The translations under genes and the position numbers were made by a program. The notes under the pieces were generated by a model. The model had not been told where the DNA came from and did not search any database. It was given only the letters and a program-made list of their open reading frames with translations. From DASTOB01 sp035720425 (GTDB lineage: Bacteria; Chloroflexota; Limnocylindria; Limnocylindrales; CSP1-4), in assembly GCA_035720425.1 (NCBI GenBank), contig DASTOB010000006.1:1-30852 (forward strand): a DNA stretch of 30,852 nt, written 5' to 3'. Of the stretch, positions 17,036-23,929 are shown piece by piece. Each line of letters opens with the position of its first letter. The first letter of the stretch is position 1.

Positions 17036-17072
17036 CGCGGCCGCGGGTTGACCGTCGGTCGCGGAGCGTCAG
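17032..17072. terminator. Bidirectional hairpin between convergent genes
   Basis: CTGACGC (17032-17038) pairs with GCGTCAG (17066-17072), and an inner CCGCG/CGCGG pair extends the stem. It spans the whole 33-bp gap and includes the stop codons of both convergent genes, so it can serve both transcripts. No T tract. Confidence 0.55.
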
Positions 17073-17752
17073 TCGCGGTTGCCGACCAGGCGGAGCAGGA
17101 ACAGGAAGATGTTGACGAAGTTGATGTACAGGTGGAGCGCGCCGATGACGGACGCCTTCTCCTCCGAGCCGAACAGGGCGACGTACTCGCCACGCGAGAT
17201 CTTCTGCACGTCGTAGGCCGTGAACACGGTGAAGACGACGACGCCGATGACCGAGATGACGATGCCGAACAGGCTGCTGTTCAGCCAGATGTTCACGATC
17301 AGTGCGACGAACACACCGATCATCCCGACGACGAGGAACCCGCCGAGCGACGTGAGCGAGCGTCGCGTCGTCGCTCCGTAGAGCGCCGCCGCGCCGAACA
17401 TCGAGGCCGCCCCGAGGAACGCGGTGATCACGCTCTCGACGCGGTAGAGCGAGACGATCACGCCGACGGTGAAGCCCATCGTCGCGGCGAACACGAAGAA
17501 CAGGCCGAGGGCGGTCGTCGCGCTCAGCCGGCCGATCGCACCCTGGATACCGAGGGCGAGCCCGAGCTGGGCGAAGAAGATGACGAACCACAGGTCCGCC
17601 ACGCCGCGGATGACCTGTGGCGTGCCGGACACCACGAAGGCGATGCCGGCGGTCACGAGGAGTCCGGCGAACATCCAGGCGAATGACTGGCTGAGGAAGC
17701 GGGTGCCGACGTCGATCGGTCGGGCGTCGGCCTGCCACGGTTGCTGCGTCAT
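17069..17752 (-). CDS. Bax inhibitor-1/YccA-family integral membrane protein
   Basis: 227 residues from ATG 17752. Seven hydrophobic helices follow a short polar N-terminus (MTQQPWQADARPIDVGTRFL). The family pattern is clear near the C-terminus: FTAYDVQKI (about 184-192) and LHLYINFVNIFLFLLRL (about 207-223), containing the Asp and the amphipathic last helices characteristic of BI-1/TMBIM proteins. Bacterial members behave as pH-dependent calcium leak channels or partner with membrane proteases. The start overlaps the stop of the adenosyltransferase gene by 4 bp (ATGA), so the two are translationally coupled. The frame is open further upstream, but that is the antisense of that gene's own frame. 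Confidence 0.9.
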   Translation of the reverse strand: MTQQPWQADARPIDVGTRFLSQSFAWMFAGLLVTAGIAFVVSGTPQVIRGVADLWFVIFFAQLGLALGIQGAIGRLSATTALGLFFVFAATMGFTVGVIVSLYRVESVITAFLGAASMFGAAALYGATTRRSLTSLGGFLVVGMIGVFVALIVNIWLNSSLFGIVISVIGVVVFTVFTAYDVQKISRGEYVALFGSEEKASVIGALHLYINFVNIFLFLLRLVGNRD

Positions 17753-18405
17753 GGGGTGTCGCTCCTGTGGGCCGCGTTGGCGCCCCGGCGGACCGCCCGC
17801 GCGGGGGTGGCCGAGCGCGACTCGGCCTGCTCGGCGACCCGGGCCAGGACCCAGACCAGGTCGGCGAGACGGTTCAGGTACGGTAGCAGATGGGGTCCCG
17901 GGATCAACCCCTCCCGACCGAGCGCGACCGCGCGCCGCTCGGCACGGCGGAGGATCGTACGAGCGAGCTCCAGCGCCGCGCTCGTGGGGGTCTCGCCGGG
18001 CACGACGAACTCGCGCGGCATCGCGATCGCGCGCTCTCGCTCCTCGAGCAGCGTCGTGATCCCATCGACCATCGGCTGCGACACGCGCGTTCGGCCGTCC
18101 TCGAGGCGGTCCCACGCGTCGGGGTTGGTGGCGAGCTCCGCGCCGACCACGAACAGCTCGCGCTGGATGCGCAGGATGAGCGCGTCGAGCCCGCTGAAGC
18201 CGGCCGACAGGACGCCGTACTGTGCCTTCAGGCCGAGTTGGGCGCGAGCGATCCCGAGCGCGGCGACGGCCTCGTCGATCGTGCCGTAGGCCTCCGTCCG
18301 GAGGTCGTCCTTGCTGATCCGCTCGCCGCCGTAGAGCAGGCCCGTCGAGCCGTCGTCACCCTTGCCGGTTGCGACGACCGAGGCGATCCGTTCCGCCTTC
18401 GCCAT
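17749..18405 (-). CDS. Cob(I)alamin adenosyltransferase, PduO type
   Basis: 218 residues. The N-terminal ATP-binding segment TGKGDDGSTGLLYGGERISK (residues 13-32) and the following RTEAYGTIDEAVAALGIAR are the PduO signature. The C-terminal helix pair contains ARTILRRAERRAV and LPYLNRLADLVWVLAR, also diagnostic. The enzyme transfers the 5'-deoxyadenosyl group of ATP to cob(I)alamin to make coenzyme B12. It is in an operon with the MIP18-like gene 6 bp upstream and the BI-1 gene downstream. No adenosylcobalamin-dependent enzyme is encoded in the window. Confidence 0.92.
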   Translation of the reverse strand: MAKAERIASVVATGKGDDGSTGLLYGGERISKDDLRTEAYGTIDEAVAALGIARAQLGLKAQYGVLSAGFSGLDALILRIQRELFVVGAELATNPDAWDRLEDGRTRVSQPMVDGITTLLEERERAIAMPREFVVPGETPTSAALELARTILRRAERRAVALGREGLIPGPHLLPYLNRLADLVWVLARVAEQAESRSATPARAVRRGANAAHRSDTP

Positions 18406-18411
18406 CGCGGC

Positions 18412-18777
18412 TCACCACATCAGGCCGGCGTCGCGCGGATCCCAGCGCTCGGCGAGCAGGGTGACCTTGACCGGATGGTCGACGACCGATTCCGCCTGTT
18501 CCTTGACCTGCTGGATCATCGATCCGGCGTACGGGCAGAACGGCGTGGTGAGGATCATCTTGATCTCCGTCTCGTTCTCGCCGAGCAGGATCTGCTTGAT
18601 GAGGGCGAGCTCGACCACGTTCATCCCGATCTCGGGGTCGACGACGGCACGCAGGGCGTCGAGGATGGCCAGCTCCGCCGCGCGACGGGTCGGATCGAAC
18701 GCCGGGGCGGCGTCGGCCGGCGCGGCGTCGGCCGGCGCCGCCGGGTTGGCGGTTGGATTGGTCGTGGTATCGGTCAT
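18412..18777 (-). CDS. MIP18/DUF59-family iron-sulfur assembly-type protein
   Basis: 121 residues. An Ala/Pro/Asp-rich N-terminal tail of about 30 residues contains a duplicated ADAAP unit, encoded by a 15-bp direct repeat at 18707-18736. The DUF59 fold then follows: AELAILDALRAVVDPEIGMN, the VELALI segment, and TTPFCPYAGSM, where the family's reactive Cys sits. Family members (SufT, PaaD and MIP18 types) help mature iron-sulfur proteins or act as small accessory subunits. It is the first gene of the operon with PduO and the BI-1 protein. Its specific partner is unknown. Confidence 0.85.
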   Translation of the reverse strand: MTDTTTNPTANPAAPADAAPADAAPAFDPTRRAAELAILDALRAVVDPEIGMNVVELALIKQILLGENETEIKMILTTPFCPYAGSMIQQVKEQAESVVDHPVKVTLLAERWDPRDAGLMW

Positions 18778-18808
18778 CGAGGCGCGGAACTCCGGTGCGT
18801 GGAGCGTC

Positions 18809-18821
18809 AGCCTATCACCGG
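18809..18821 (-). promoter_or_regulatory. Candidate extended -10 promoter of the MIP18-PduO-BI-1 operon
   Basis: The minus strand reads CCGGTGATAGGCT, with TAGGCT (18814-18809) as a possible -10 and TG two nt before it, 32 nt ahead of the ATG. Nearly the same 13-mer lies 34 nt upstream of the gene starting at 28993. Part of it is the stop codon of the DUF433 gene, so chance is possible. Confidence 0.35.
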
Positions 18822-19129
18822 TTGACGACGACGCCCGGAATCCGGTACTGCCCGGGTAGCCCGGCCGCCTCCTCCGCCGTGTAGCCGGGGCCGGCGAGCG
18901 AGCCGTCAGAGGCGAAGAACTCCGCGTATCGGTCGCGGTGCTCAGCCGCGTACGCGTACGCGGCGGCGATGCCGACCACGCGCAGTTCCGGGTGGTCCTT
19001 GAGGATCGCGGTCAGGGTGTACCCATTGCGACGCAGCTCGAGCAGCTGGCGGACCGTCAGGCGCGAGCCGTAGCAGAACGGCTCGCCGTTCATGACGAGC
19101 GGATCCGCCTTGACCCACTTGATCGTCAC
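18815..19129 (-). CDS. DUF433-domain protein (antitoxin-like winged-HTH family), orphan
   Basis: 104 residues from GTG 19129. The pattern DPLVMNGEPFCYGSRLTVRQ, LLELRRNGYTLTAILKDHPE, then a tyrosine/alanine helix AAAYAYAAEHRDRY matches DUF433 (VapB45-like). In that family the HTH-like unit usually partners with a PIN-type toxin encoded beside it. No such toxin gene is present on either side. Its start codon lies within a 17-bp triplicated repeat that also contains the stop of the preceding gene and a Shine-Dalgarno-like AAGGG. Function remains open. Confidence 0.8.
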   Translation of the reverse strand: MTIKWVKADPLVMNGEPFCYGSRLTVRQLLELRRNGYTLTAILKDHPELRVVGIAAAYAYAAEHRDRYAEFFASDGSLAGPGYTAEEAAGLPGQYRIPGVVVNR

Positions 19130-19177
19130 GCTCAGGTGCCCTTCACGCTCAGGTGCCCTTCACGCTCAGGCGCCCTT
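19127..19177. repeat. Triplicated 17-bp repeat spanning a stop/start junction
   Basis: Three head-to-tail copies of CACGCTCAGGTGCCCTT (19127-19143, 19144-19160, 19161-19177); the third has a single T-to-C change. Read on the minus strand, each copy carries AAGGGC, a TGA and a GTG two nt after that TGA. The first TGA ends the 160-residue protein, and the last GTG starts the DUF433 gene. Confidence 0.97.
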
Positions 19178-19648
19178 GTAGATCGCGTCGAGCAGGCGGT
19201 TGCGCCGGCGCGCATCGCCGGCGATGCGGCGGTGCCAGCGGAACGCGGCGATCGCCGCATCGACCGCGGCATCGACGTCCGCGGCGTCGTCCGGGGGGAG
19301 GCTCGCCCGGACCGCGAGGCGGCCACCCTCCGCCAGCGCGATGAGATCGTCCATCGGCACCCGCCGGCGGCGAAAGAGCGGGGCAACCTGCTCCGCCCAG
19401 TTCCCGGACACGGACGGATCGCCGGCGGCCACCGCGGTGGCGACCTGGTCGAGCAGCACGGTCGTGTCATGGAGCAGCTGGCGCAGGCCCGTCTCGTCGT
19501 AGCGGGTCCCGAGCGTGGGGTCCGCGTCGAGCGCAGTCTCGAGGGCGCGGGCCGCCAGGCGGTCGCGGCCGGCCCGGATCGCGGCGGCGGCTGCCGGACG
19601 GCCGGCCGTCAGGTCGAGCGGCGGGAGGCCCAGGCTGGGATGGCTCAC
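19166..19648 (-). CDS. Hypothetical helical protein
   Basis: 160 residues from GTG 19648, chosen because a TAGACT box lies 7 nt upstream and the part before it in the same open frame is low-complexity antisense of the neighbouring gene. The sequence is almost entirely helical and Ala/Arg/Leu-rich. The stretch LRQLLHDTTVLLDQVATAVA, then APLFRRRRVPMDDLIALAEG, is reminiscent of N-terminal helical sensor bundles (RsbRD-like or PucR-associated), but I cannot assign it. There is no signal peptide or membrane segment. The C-terminus LLDAIYKGA ends inside the 17-bp repeat array. The gene pairs with the DUF433 gene in one transcription unit. Confidence 0.7.
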   Translation of the reverse strand: MSHPSLGLPPLDLTAGRPAAAAAIRAGRDRLAARALETALDADPTLGTRYDETGLRQLLHDTTVLLDQVATAVAAGDPSVSGNWAEQVAPLFRRRRVPMDDLIALAEGGRLAVRASLPPDDAADVDAAVDAAIAAFRWHRRIAGDARRRNRLLDAIYKGA

Positions 19649-19655
19649 GCGTCGC

Positions 19656-19661
19656 AGTCTA
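19656..19661 (-). promoter_or_regulatory. -10 box of a probable leaderless transcript
   Basis: TAGACT on the minus strand lies 7 nt before GTG 19648, with no Shine-Dalgarno between them. Transcription would begin at or next to the start codon. Confidence 0.5.
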
Positions 19662-19703
19662 GCGTGACTAGGCAGGCCGGCGCCATCAGGCCCGGGTGGG
19701 TCG

Positions 19704-19709
19704 TAGGAT
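19704..19709 (+). promoter_or_regulatory. -10 box of a probable leaderless transcript
   Basis: TAGGAT lies 6 nt before ATG 19716 and faces away from the TAGACT box at 19656-19661. The two boxes define a compact divergent promoter region of 67 bp. Confidence 0.5.
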
Positions 19710-19715
19710 GGATCG

Positions 19716-20081
19716 ATGACGGCCCGGGCGCTCCTGTACGGCGTGGCCGCGATGGTCGGCGGCGCGGTCGTGCTCGCTGCCCTCGCCGGACCGCTGTCCC
19801 TCGGGCCGGGTCTGCTCGTCGTGGCGGCGGCCGTCGGGCGGGTCGTCGCACTCGCGCTGGCGGCCGGGTCAGGCGGTTCGCCAGCACGAACCGGCCGGTC
19901 CGTGGCGGCGGTCGCCCTCGCCGTCGCCGCCGTGGCGCTCGGCGAGGCAGGCACGTGGCTGTTCGCGCGGGCCGAGGGCGGCGTGCTCGACCTCGCCGAC
20001 TACCTCGGACAGGTCCACGGGATCATCGCCCCGGCGATGGCGGTGATCGCGGCGGGGACGGCCTGGTGGTCCGCACGCTGA
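19716..20081 (+). CDS. Small hypothetical integral membrane protein
   Basis: 121 residues with about four hydrophobic helices: LLYGVAAMVGGAVVLAALAG; GPGLLVVAAAVGRVVALALA; SVAAVALAVAAVALGEAGTW; and IIAPAMAVIAAGTAWW near the C-terminus. Basic residues between helices two and three (SPARTGRS) suggest a cytoplasmic loop. I do not recognise a family. The start is supported by a -10-like box 6 nt upstream (leaderless pattern). The 3' end overlaps the GNAT gene by 16 bp, so the two probably form one transcript. Confidence 0.75.
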   Translation: MTARALLYGVAAMVGGAVVLAALAGPLSLGPGLLVVAAAVGRVVALALAAGSGGSPARTGRSVAAVALAVAAVALGEAGTWLFARAEGGVLDLADYLGQVHGIIAPAMAVIAAGTAWWSAR

Positions 20082-20572
20082 TCGGCGTCGACTTCGTCCG
20101 GCCGACCGAGGCCGACTACGACACGCTCATTACGGTCGTCGACGAGTGGTGGGCGGGCCGCCCGGTGCGCCGGCTCCTGCCGCGCCTGTGGCTGCGCCAC
20201 TTCGCCGGGACGTCCTGGCTTGCCCGGGAGGAGGGTGGCCGGCCGGCCGGCGTCGCAATCGGCCTCGGAAGCCATGACCGACTCGATACGGCCTGCCTGT
20301 ACCTGCTCGGCGTCGACCCCAACCGGCGGCGGCATGGGATCGGCCGCGCCCTCGCGGCTCGCATCGACGCGGATGCCGCGGCGGCCGGTGCAGATCAGAT
20401 CGAGACCGTGATCCCGACCGGCGACCCCATCGCCCTCGCGTTCCTGCGCGCCGTCGGCTATGCGGTCGCGACGGAGCCGGGGCTGCGACCGATCCACGGC
20501 GTGCCCGCCCGCGCCGACTACGACGGACCGGGCGAGGATCGGATCGTGCTCGTCCGCCAGCTCGCACGCTGA
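20066..20572 (+). CDS. GNAT-family N-acetyltransferase
   Basis: 168 residues if translation begins at GTG 20066, which overlaps the preceding membrane-protein gene by 16 bp; no other common start codon is well placed, so the start is tentative. The acetyl-CoA binding motif A is clear: LYLLGVDPNRRRHGIGRALA (about residues 77-96), with RRHGIG as the pyrophosphate loop. It is followed by a helix and by LAFLRAVGYAV, the usual motif B segment. The acceptor substrate is unknown. Its frame is open for over 1 kb upstream, but that part is antisense to other genes and not protein-like. Confidence 0.82.
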   Translation: MVRTLIGVDFVRPTEADYDTLITVVDEWWAGRPVRRLLPRLWLRHFAGTSWLAREEGGRPAGVAIGLGSHDRLDTACLYLLGVDPNRRRHGIGRALAARIDADAAAAGADQIETVIPTGDPIALAFLRAVGYAVATEPGLRPIHGVPARADYDGPGEDRIVLVRQLAR

Positions 20573-20708
20573 GTCGGCCGCCACCGACCACGGGCCGGAG
20601 GTCCCATGTCCGGCTCACCCGATCGGGTCAGGGCGAAACGTCGATCGAGTGCGCACGATGCCGATGCCGCGGCCACCGGGCCCGGCATGCACGCTGGGGA
20701 GACCGCCT

Positions 20709-21170
20709 GTGGCTCGCTTCCTGTCCGGCATCGGCGTCCGGATCGCGATCGTCGCGCTCATCGCCGTCGTCGGGTTCCTGTTCCGCGACCGCCTCACCGG
20801 TAACGCCGGGGAACTCCAGGTCGGCGACTGCTTCGACGACCCGGCCGAGACGCAGGACATCGGCGACGTCCAGCACCACCCGTGCACCGAGGCACACACC
20901 GCCGAGGCCTTCTACGTCGGTCAGCTGCCGGGTGGTGATGACGCACCGTTCCCGACGGAAGCGGACCTGTTCGCGTTCGCCTCGGGCAGCTGCGCGCCGG
21001 CGTTCGCCTCGTACACCGGGACGTCGATCGACGCGAGCCCCGCGCTCGACTTCTCGATGTTCTACCCGACCGAGGCGGGGTGGGCCGACGGCGACCGCGA
21101 GGCGACCTGCTACGCCGTCCGCGTCGACGGGACGGCGATGACCCAGTCGGTCAGGGCCGCGTCGCCGTAA
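20709..21170 (+). CDS. Membrane-anchored Septum_form-domain protein
   Basis: 153 residues from GTG 20709, chosen because GGGGAG (20696-20701) is at good distance; an ATG at 20658 in the same frame is an alternative. An N-terminal hydrophobic anchor (FLSGIGVRIAIVALIAVVGF) is followed by an extracytoplasmic domain. The start of that domain, LQVGDCFDDP, then HHPCTEAHTAEAFYVGQLPG, is the signature of the Septum_form (PF13845-type) family seen in actinobacterial surface proteins. Four cysteines in the domain may form two disulfides. The role in this lineage is unknown. Its 3' end overlaps the convergent DUF885 gene by 20 bp. Confidence 0.78.
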   Translation: MARFLSGIGVRIAIVALIAVVGFLFRDRLTGNAGELQVGDCFDDPAETQDIGDVQHHPCTEAHTAEAFYVGQLPGGDDAPFPTEADLFAFASGSCAPAFASYTGTSIDASPALDFSMFYPTEAGWADGDREATCYAVRVDGTAMTQSVRAASP

Positions 21171-22476
21171 CGCCCGGAGCGACGTTCGTCGCGGCGATGT
21201 CCGCCTCGATTTCCGCGGCGACGCCGGACGGCGTGAGCTGCTCGCGGAGCAGGCGGCCGAACTGCCCCGCACGCCGATCCGGCGGGACGACCTCGAGCCA
21301 CCGATCGAGGAGCTCCCGCCCGGCGTCGTAGACGAACACGTACGTGCGCCACAGCGGGTGGTCGAGGAATTCGAGTGCCTTGGCCGCCCGCTCCTCGGCG
21401 AACCGCCCGACCCGCCGGAGATAGGCGAGGATCTCGTCCGGCGATGCCCCGTCGACGTGGCGGAGCAGCGCGGCGTTCGATCGGACCGCCCCGAGCGTCC
21501 GGCGAGGAGCGCGCAGCGCAGCGTCGATCCGGGCCGTTTCGCGAGCCGCTCCGTCCGCCGCGATCGCGAGGCCGGCCCGCTCGTAGAGCTCGGCCAGGAG
21601 TTCCGGGTCCTCGTCCGGCGGGGCAGCGAACGCGTGTCCCACTTCCGCGAGCCCCTCGCTGATGAGGCACTCCGGGGTGTTGATGAGGAGGATCGACGAC
21701 TCGAGCCGGCCCGCCTCCTCGACGAGCGCAGCCTCCTTCCACGCGTGCTCGAGATGATGACCCGGGTACGTCTCGTGGGCGATGGTGTGGACGAGGTCCG
21801 CGGCCCGGATCGGCAGGTCGAGGTTGAGGTCGACCCGCGATCGGCCGCCCCCGCCATACCAGTTGTAGCCGGACCATGGCCGCTCGCGAACGAGCGACAC
21901 GCCGACGGCTTCGCCATCCGGCAGCCCGAACAGGACCCGGGACCTGGCTCGAAACCGGGCCACGAGCCAGTCGACGATCGCCGGCAATCGGTCCGGGTCG
22001 ATCGTGAGGTGCGCATCCCACGCGGCCAGCCGCTCGGCGAGCGGGCCGCTGCCCGGCACGAGTGCGTCGACCGACGCCGCGGCAGCGTCGAAGATGGCCT
22101 CGTCGCGTCGAGCCGGCGCCTGGTCGAAGCACCGCGCGACATGGTCGACGTACGCGGATGAGTCACCGGCGAGGGCCGCCGCCTGGGCCTCGAGTGCCGT
22201 CAGCTGGGCCGCGAGCCAGGCGCAACGGTCCGGATCCGCCACCTCGTCGAGCACGGTCCGCCGGAGCGCTGCCGCATCGTCGCGGAGGCGGGCCGGCGCT
22301 CGCAGCTGCTCGAGGTCGACCTGGGCCTTGAGCATCGCCGGCCCGAAGTAGCCGTCGACGAGTCCGGGAACGTGCTGGTCCAGCCGGAGCGCGAGGACGA
22401 GGTAGTCCCGCGCGATGGTGTCCGGCGCCGGTACGCTCCGGGTCCCGCCGACGGCTGATACGCGGTCCGCGCTCAT
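21151..22476 (-). CDS. DUF885-like putative zinc peptidase
   Basis: 441 residues from ATG 22476. The motif HETYPGHHLEH (His234 to His244) resembles the HExxxH-type zinc site of DUF885 and related gluzincin-fold peptidases. A later ECLISEGLAEVG segment supplies the Glu expected as third ligand. The rest is largely helical, as in that family. There is no signal peptide, so it is probably cytoplasmic. It is the last gene of the pabB-pabC operon and overlaps the preceding gene by 4 bp. Substrate unknown. The open frame continues far upstream, but that is the shadow of neighbouring genes. Confidence 0.8.
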   Translation of the reverse strand: MSADRVSAVGGTRSVPAPDTIARDYLVLALRLDQHVPGLVDGYFGPAMLKAQVDLEQLRAPARLRDDAAALRRTVLDEVADPDRCAWLAAQLTALEAQAAALAGDSSAYVDHVARCFDQAPARRDEAIFDAAAASVDALVPGSGPLAERLAAWDAHLTIDPDRLPAIVDWLVARFRARSRVLFGLPDGEAVGVSLVRERPWSGYNWYGGGGRSRVDLNLDLPIRAADLVHTIAHETYPGHHLEHAWKEAALVEEAGRLESSILLINTPECLISEGLAEVGHAFAAPPDEDPELLAELYERAGLAIAADGAARETARIDAALRAPRRTLGAVRSNAALLRHVDGASPDEILAYLRRVGRFAEERAAKALEFLDHPLWRTYVFVYDAGRELLDRWLEVVPPDRRAGQFGRLLREQLTPSGVAAEIEADIAATNVAPGVTATRP

Positions 22477-23027
22477 CGGCTCATCCGCGGCGGTCGAGGC
22501 GCCCGCGGGCGGTCGTGATCGCGGTGCTCCGCCGCGCTCCGCCGAGCCTCGGCGAGGCGCTCCGCGAGACCCGCCTCTGCGGGCAGGCCGGCGCGGTCCG
22601 GGGGCCGATCGAGCGATCCGGCGGAGCGGCCGCCGGCCTTCCCTGCGTCGCCGGGCTTGCCCGCGTCGCCGGCCGTGCCCGCGTTGCCGGCCTCGCCCGG
22701 GTCGCTTGTCTCGCCGACGTACGGCATGCCCTGGCGCTCGACCGCGTCGAGGCTCATTCTGAGGGCGGCCGTCTTCTGGGCCGCGACGTCGCGCACGTAG
22801 GCCGCCTCCTCCTCGGCGTTCATCGGCCGGCCGCGCACGATCCGCTTCGGCTTGCCGACGAGGAGCCAGGCGAGGTGGTAGCGATCCATCTCGCCCCACG
22901 CGGCCTTGAGCAGGTCGTCCGAGCGCTGCAACCAGACCTGGAGCCCGCCGAGCGTCGGGCTGGCGGCGAGTCGGTCGCCCTCGTCGACGAGCTGGCGGGT
23001 CCGGACGATGAGCTCGCGGCGGTTCAT
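22473..23027 (-). CDS. Hypothetical protein with a collagen-like Gly-X-Y segment
   Basis: 184 residues from ATG 23027. The N-terminal 105 residues are a charged helical domain (MNRRELIVRTRQLVDEGDRL, then LQVWLQRSDDLLKAAWGEMD) that I do not recognise. Residues 111-133 repeat Gly every third position: GEA, GNA, GTA, GDA, GKP, GDA, GKA. The C-terminal tail is Arg/Ala/Pro-rich and probably disordered. There is no signal peptide. Both ends overlap neighbouring genes by 4 bp (ATGA), which is strong evidence that the frame is translated together with pabC and the DUF885 gene. Confidence 0.78.
   Translation of the reverse strand: MNRRELIVRTRQLVDEGDRLAASPTLGGLQVWLQRSDDLLKAAWGEMDRYHLAWLLVGKPKRIVRGRPMNAEEEAAYVRDVAAQKTAALRMSLDAVERQGMPYVGETSDPGEAGNAGTAGDAGKPGDAGKAGGRSAGSLDRPPDRAGLPAEAGLAERLAEARRSAAEHRDHDRPRAPRPPRMSR
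22629..22697 (-). repeat. 9-bp coding repeat encoding Gly-X-Y triplets
   Basis: Seven to eight degenerate copies of a 9-bp unit of the form GGCnnnGCG encode the collagen-like triplets of the hypothetical protein. The degeneracy at the middle codon, with Asp, Lys, Asn, Thr and Glu, suggests amino-acid-level selection rather than pure slippage. Confidence 0.8.
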
Positions 23028-23929
23028 GCCGGTTCGGTAGCGGCGCCGCGCACGTAGGCCTCCCGGTCGGCCCGCGCCCGGCGCGTCCATGGACCCGGCC
23101 GCCCGTCACCGATCGGCCGTCCGTCGAATCGGGTCACCGGCAGGATCCCGGCGACGCTGCTCGACAGGAACGCCTCGTCTGCCCCGCGGAGGTCCGCCAC
23201 CGTGAGCCGCCCCTCCGACGGCTGCAGACCCACCCGCGCCGCCCAGCCGAGGATCCACGAACGAGTCGTGCCCGGAAGGATCGCGCAGTCGAGCCCCGGC
23301 GTGGCCAGCCGGCCGTCCCGGATGACGAACAAGTTGGCCGATGTCGCCTCCGACAGGTGCCCGGCCAGGGTGAGGAACACGGCGTCGTCGGCCCCGGCCG
23401 CGCGGGCCTCGAGCCGGGCATGGACGAAGTCGGCCCGGCTCGTCGTCTTGAGCGCCGCGAGCGGGTTGTCCGGGTCCCGACGGATGGAGCTCGCGACGAG
23501 ATGGAGACCCGTCTCGAGGTGGCCGGCCGGAGGCGGCACGACCGGCCAGGCCTGGATCGCGATCGTCGGCGCCACGGTCTCGTCGGTCGGCAGCAGGCCG
23601 CGTCCGCGGAACGCGCCGCGCGTGACCGTCACGCGGATCGAGGCATCGCCGTCCGGGCCGTCGTGACCCTCAGCCACGAGCAGGTCTGCAATGCCGGCCG
23701 CGATGCGCGCGCTGGCGTCGTCGCCGAGGGCGATGCCGAGGCCGGCGGCCGAGTGCCGGAGCCGGTCGAGGTGCGCGTCGAGCTCGACGGCGCGACCGGC
23801 ACGGGCACGGAGCGTCTCGAACACGCCATCGCCGAGCTGGAACCCGCGATCGAACACCGACACGTGCGGCTGGTCGGCCGGGACGATCCGGCCGTCCACC
23901 CAGGCGTGGGACGGGGCGAGCCGGCTCAT
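23024..23929 (-). CDS. pabC: Aminodeoxychorismate lyase / class IV aminotransferase
   Basis: 301 residues from ATG 23929. This is a fold-type IV PLP enzyme: VFDRGFQLGDGVFETLRA (residues 25-42), the PLP lysine candidate Lys161 in LAALKTTSRADFV, and the cofactor-binding SEATSANLF near residue 195. Coupled to pabB by a 4-bp overlap, it most likely splits 4-amino-4-deoxychorismate into p-aminobenzoate and pyruvate for folate synthesis. A branched-chain or D-amino-acid aminotransferase cannot be excluded by motif alone, but the context favours PabC. Confidence 0.87.
   Translation of the reverse strand: MSRLAPSHAWVDGRIVPADQPHVSVFDRGFQLGDGVFETLRARAGRAVELDAHLDRLRHSAAGLGIALGDDASARIAAGIADLLVAEGHDGPDGDASIRVTVTRGAFRGRGLLPTDETVAPTIAIQAWPVVPPPAGHLETGLHLVASSIRRDPDNPLAALKTTSRADFVHARLEARAAGADDAVFLTLAGHLSEATSANLFVIRDGRLATPGLDCAILPGTTRSWILGWAARVGLQPSEGRLTVADLRGADEAFLSSSVAGILPVTRFDGRPIGDGRPGPWTRRARADREAYVRGAATEPA

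Noticed and set aside
18815..19129. Classical type II toxin-antitoxin module
   Set aside because: Only the DUF433 antitoxin-like half is present; neither neighbour resembles a PIN, RelE or Fic toxin. It is reported as an orphan instead.
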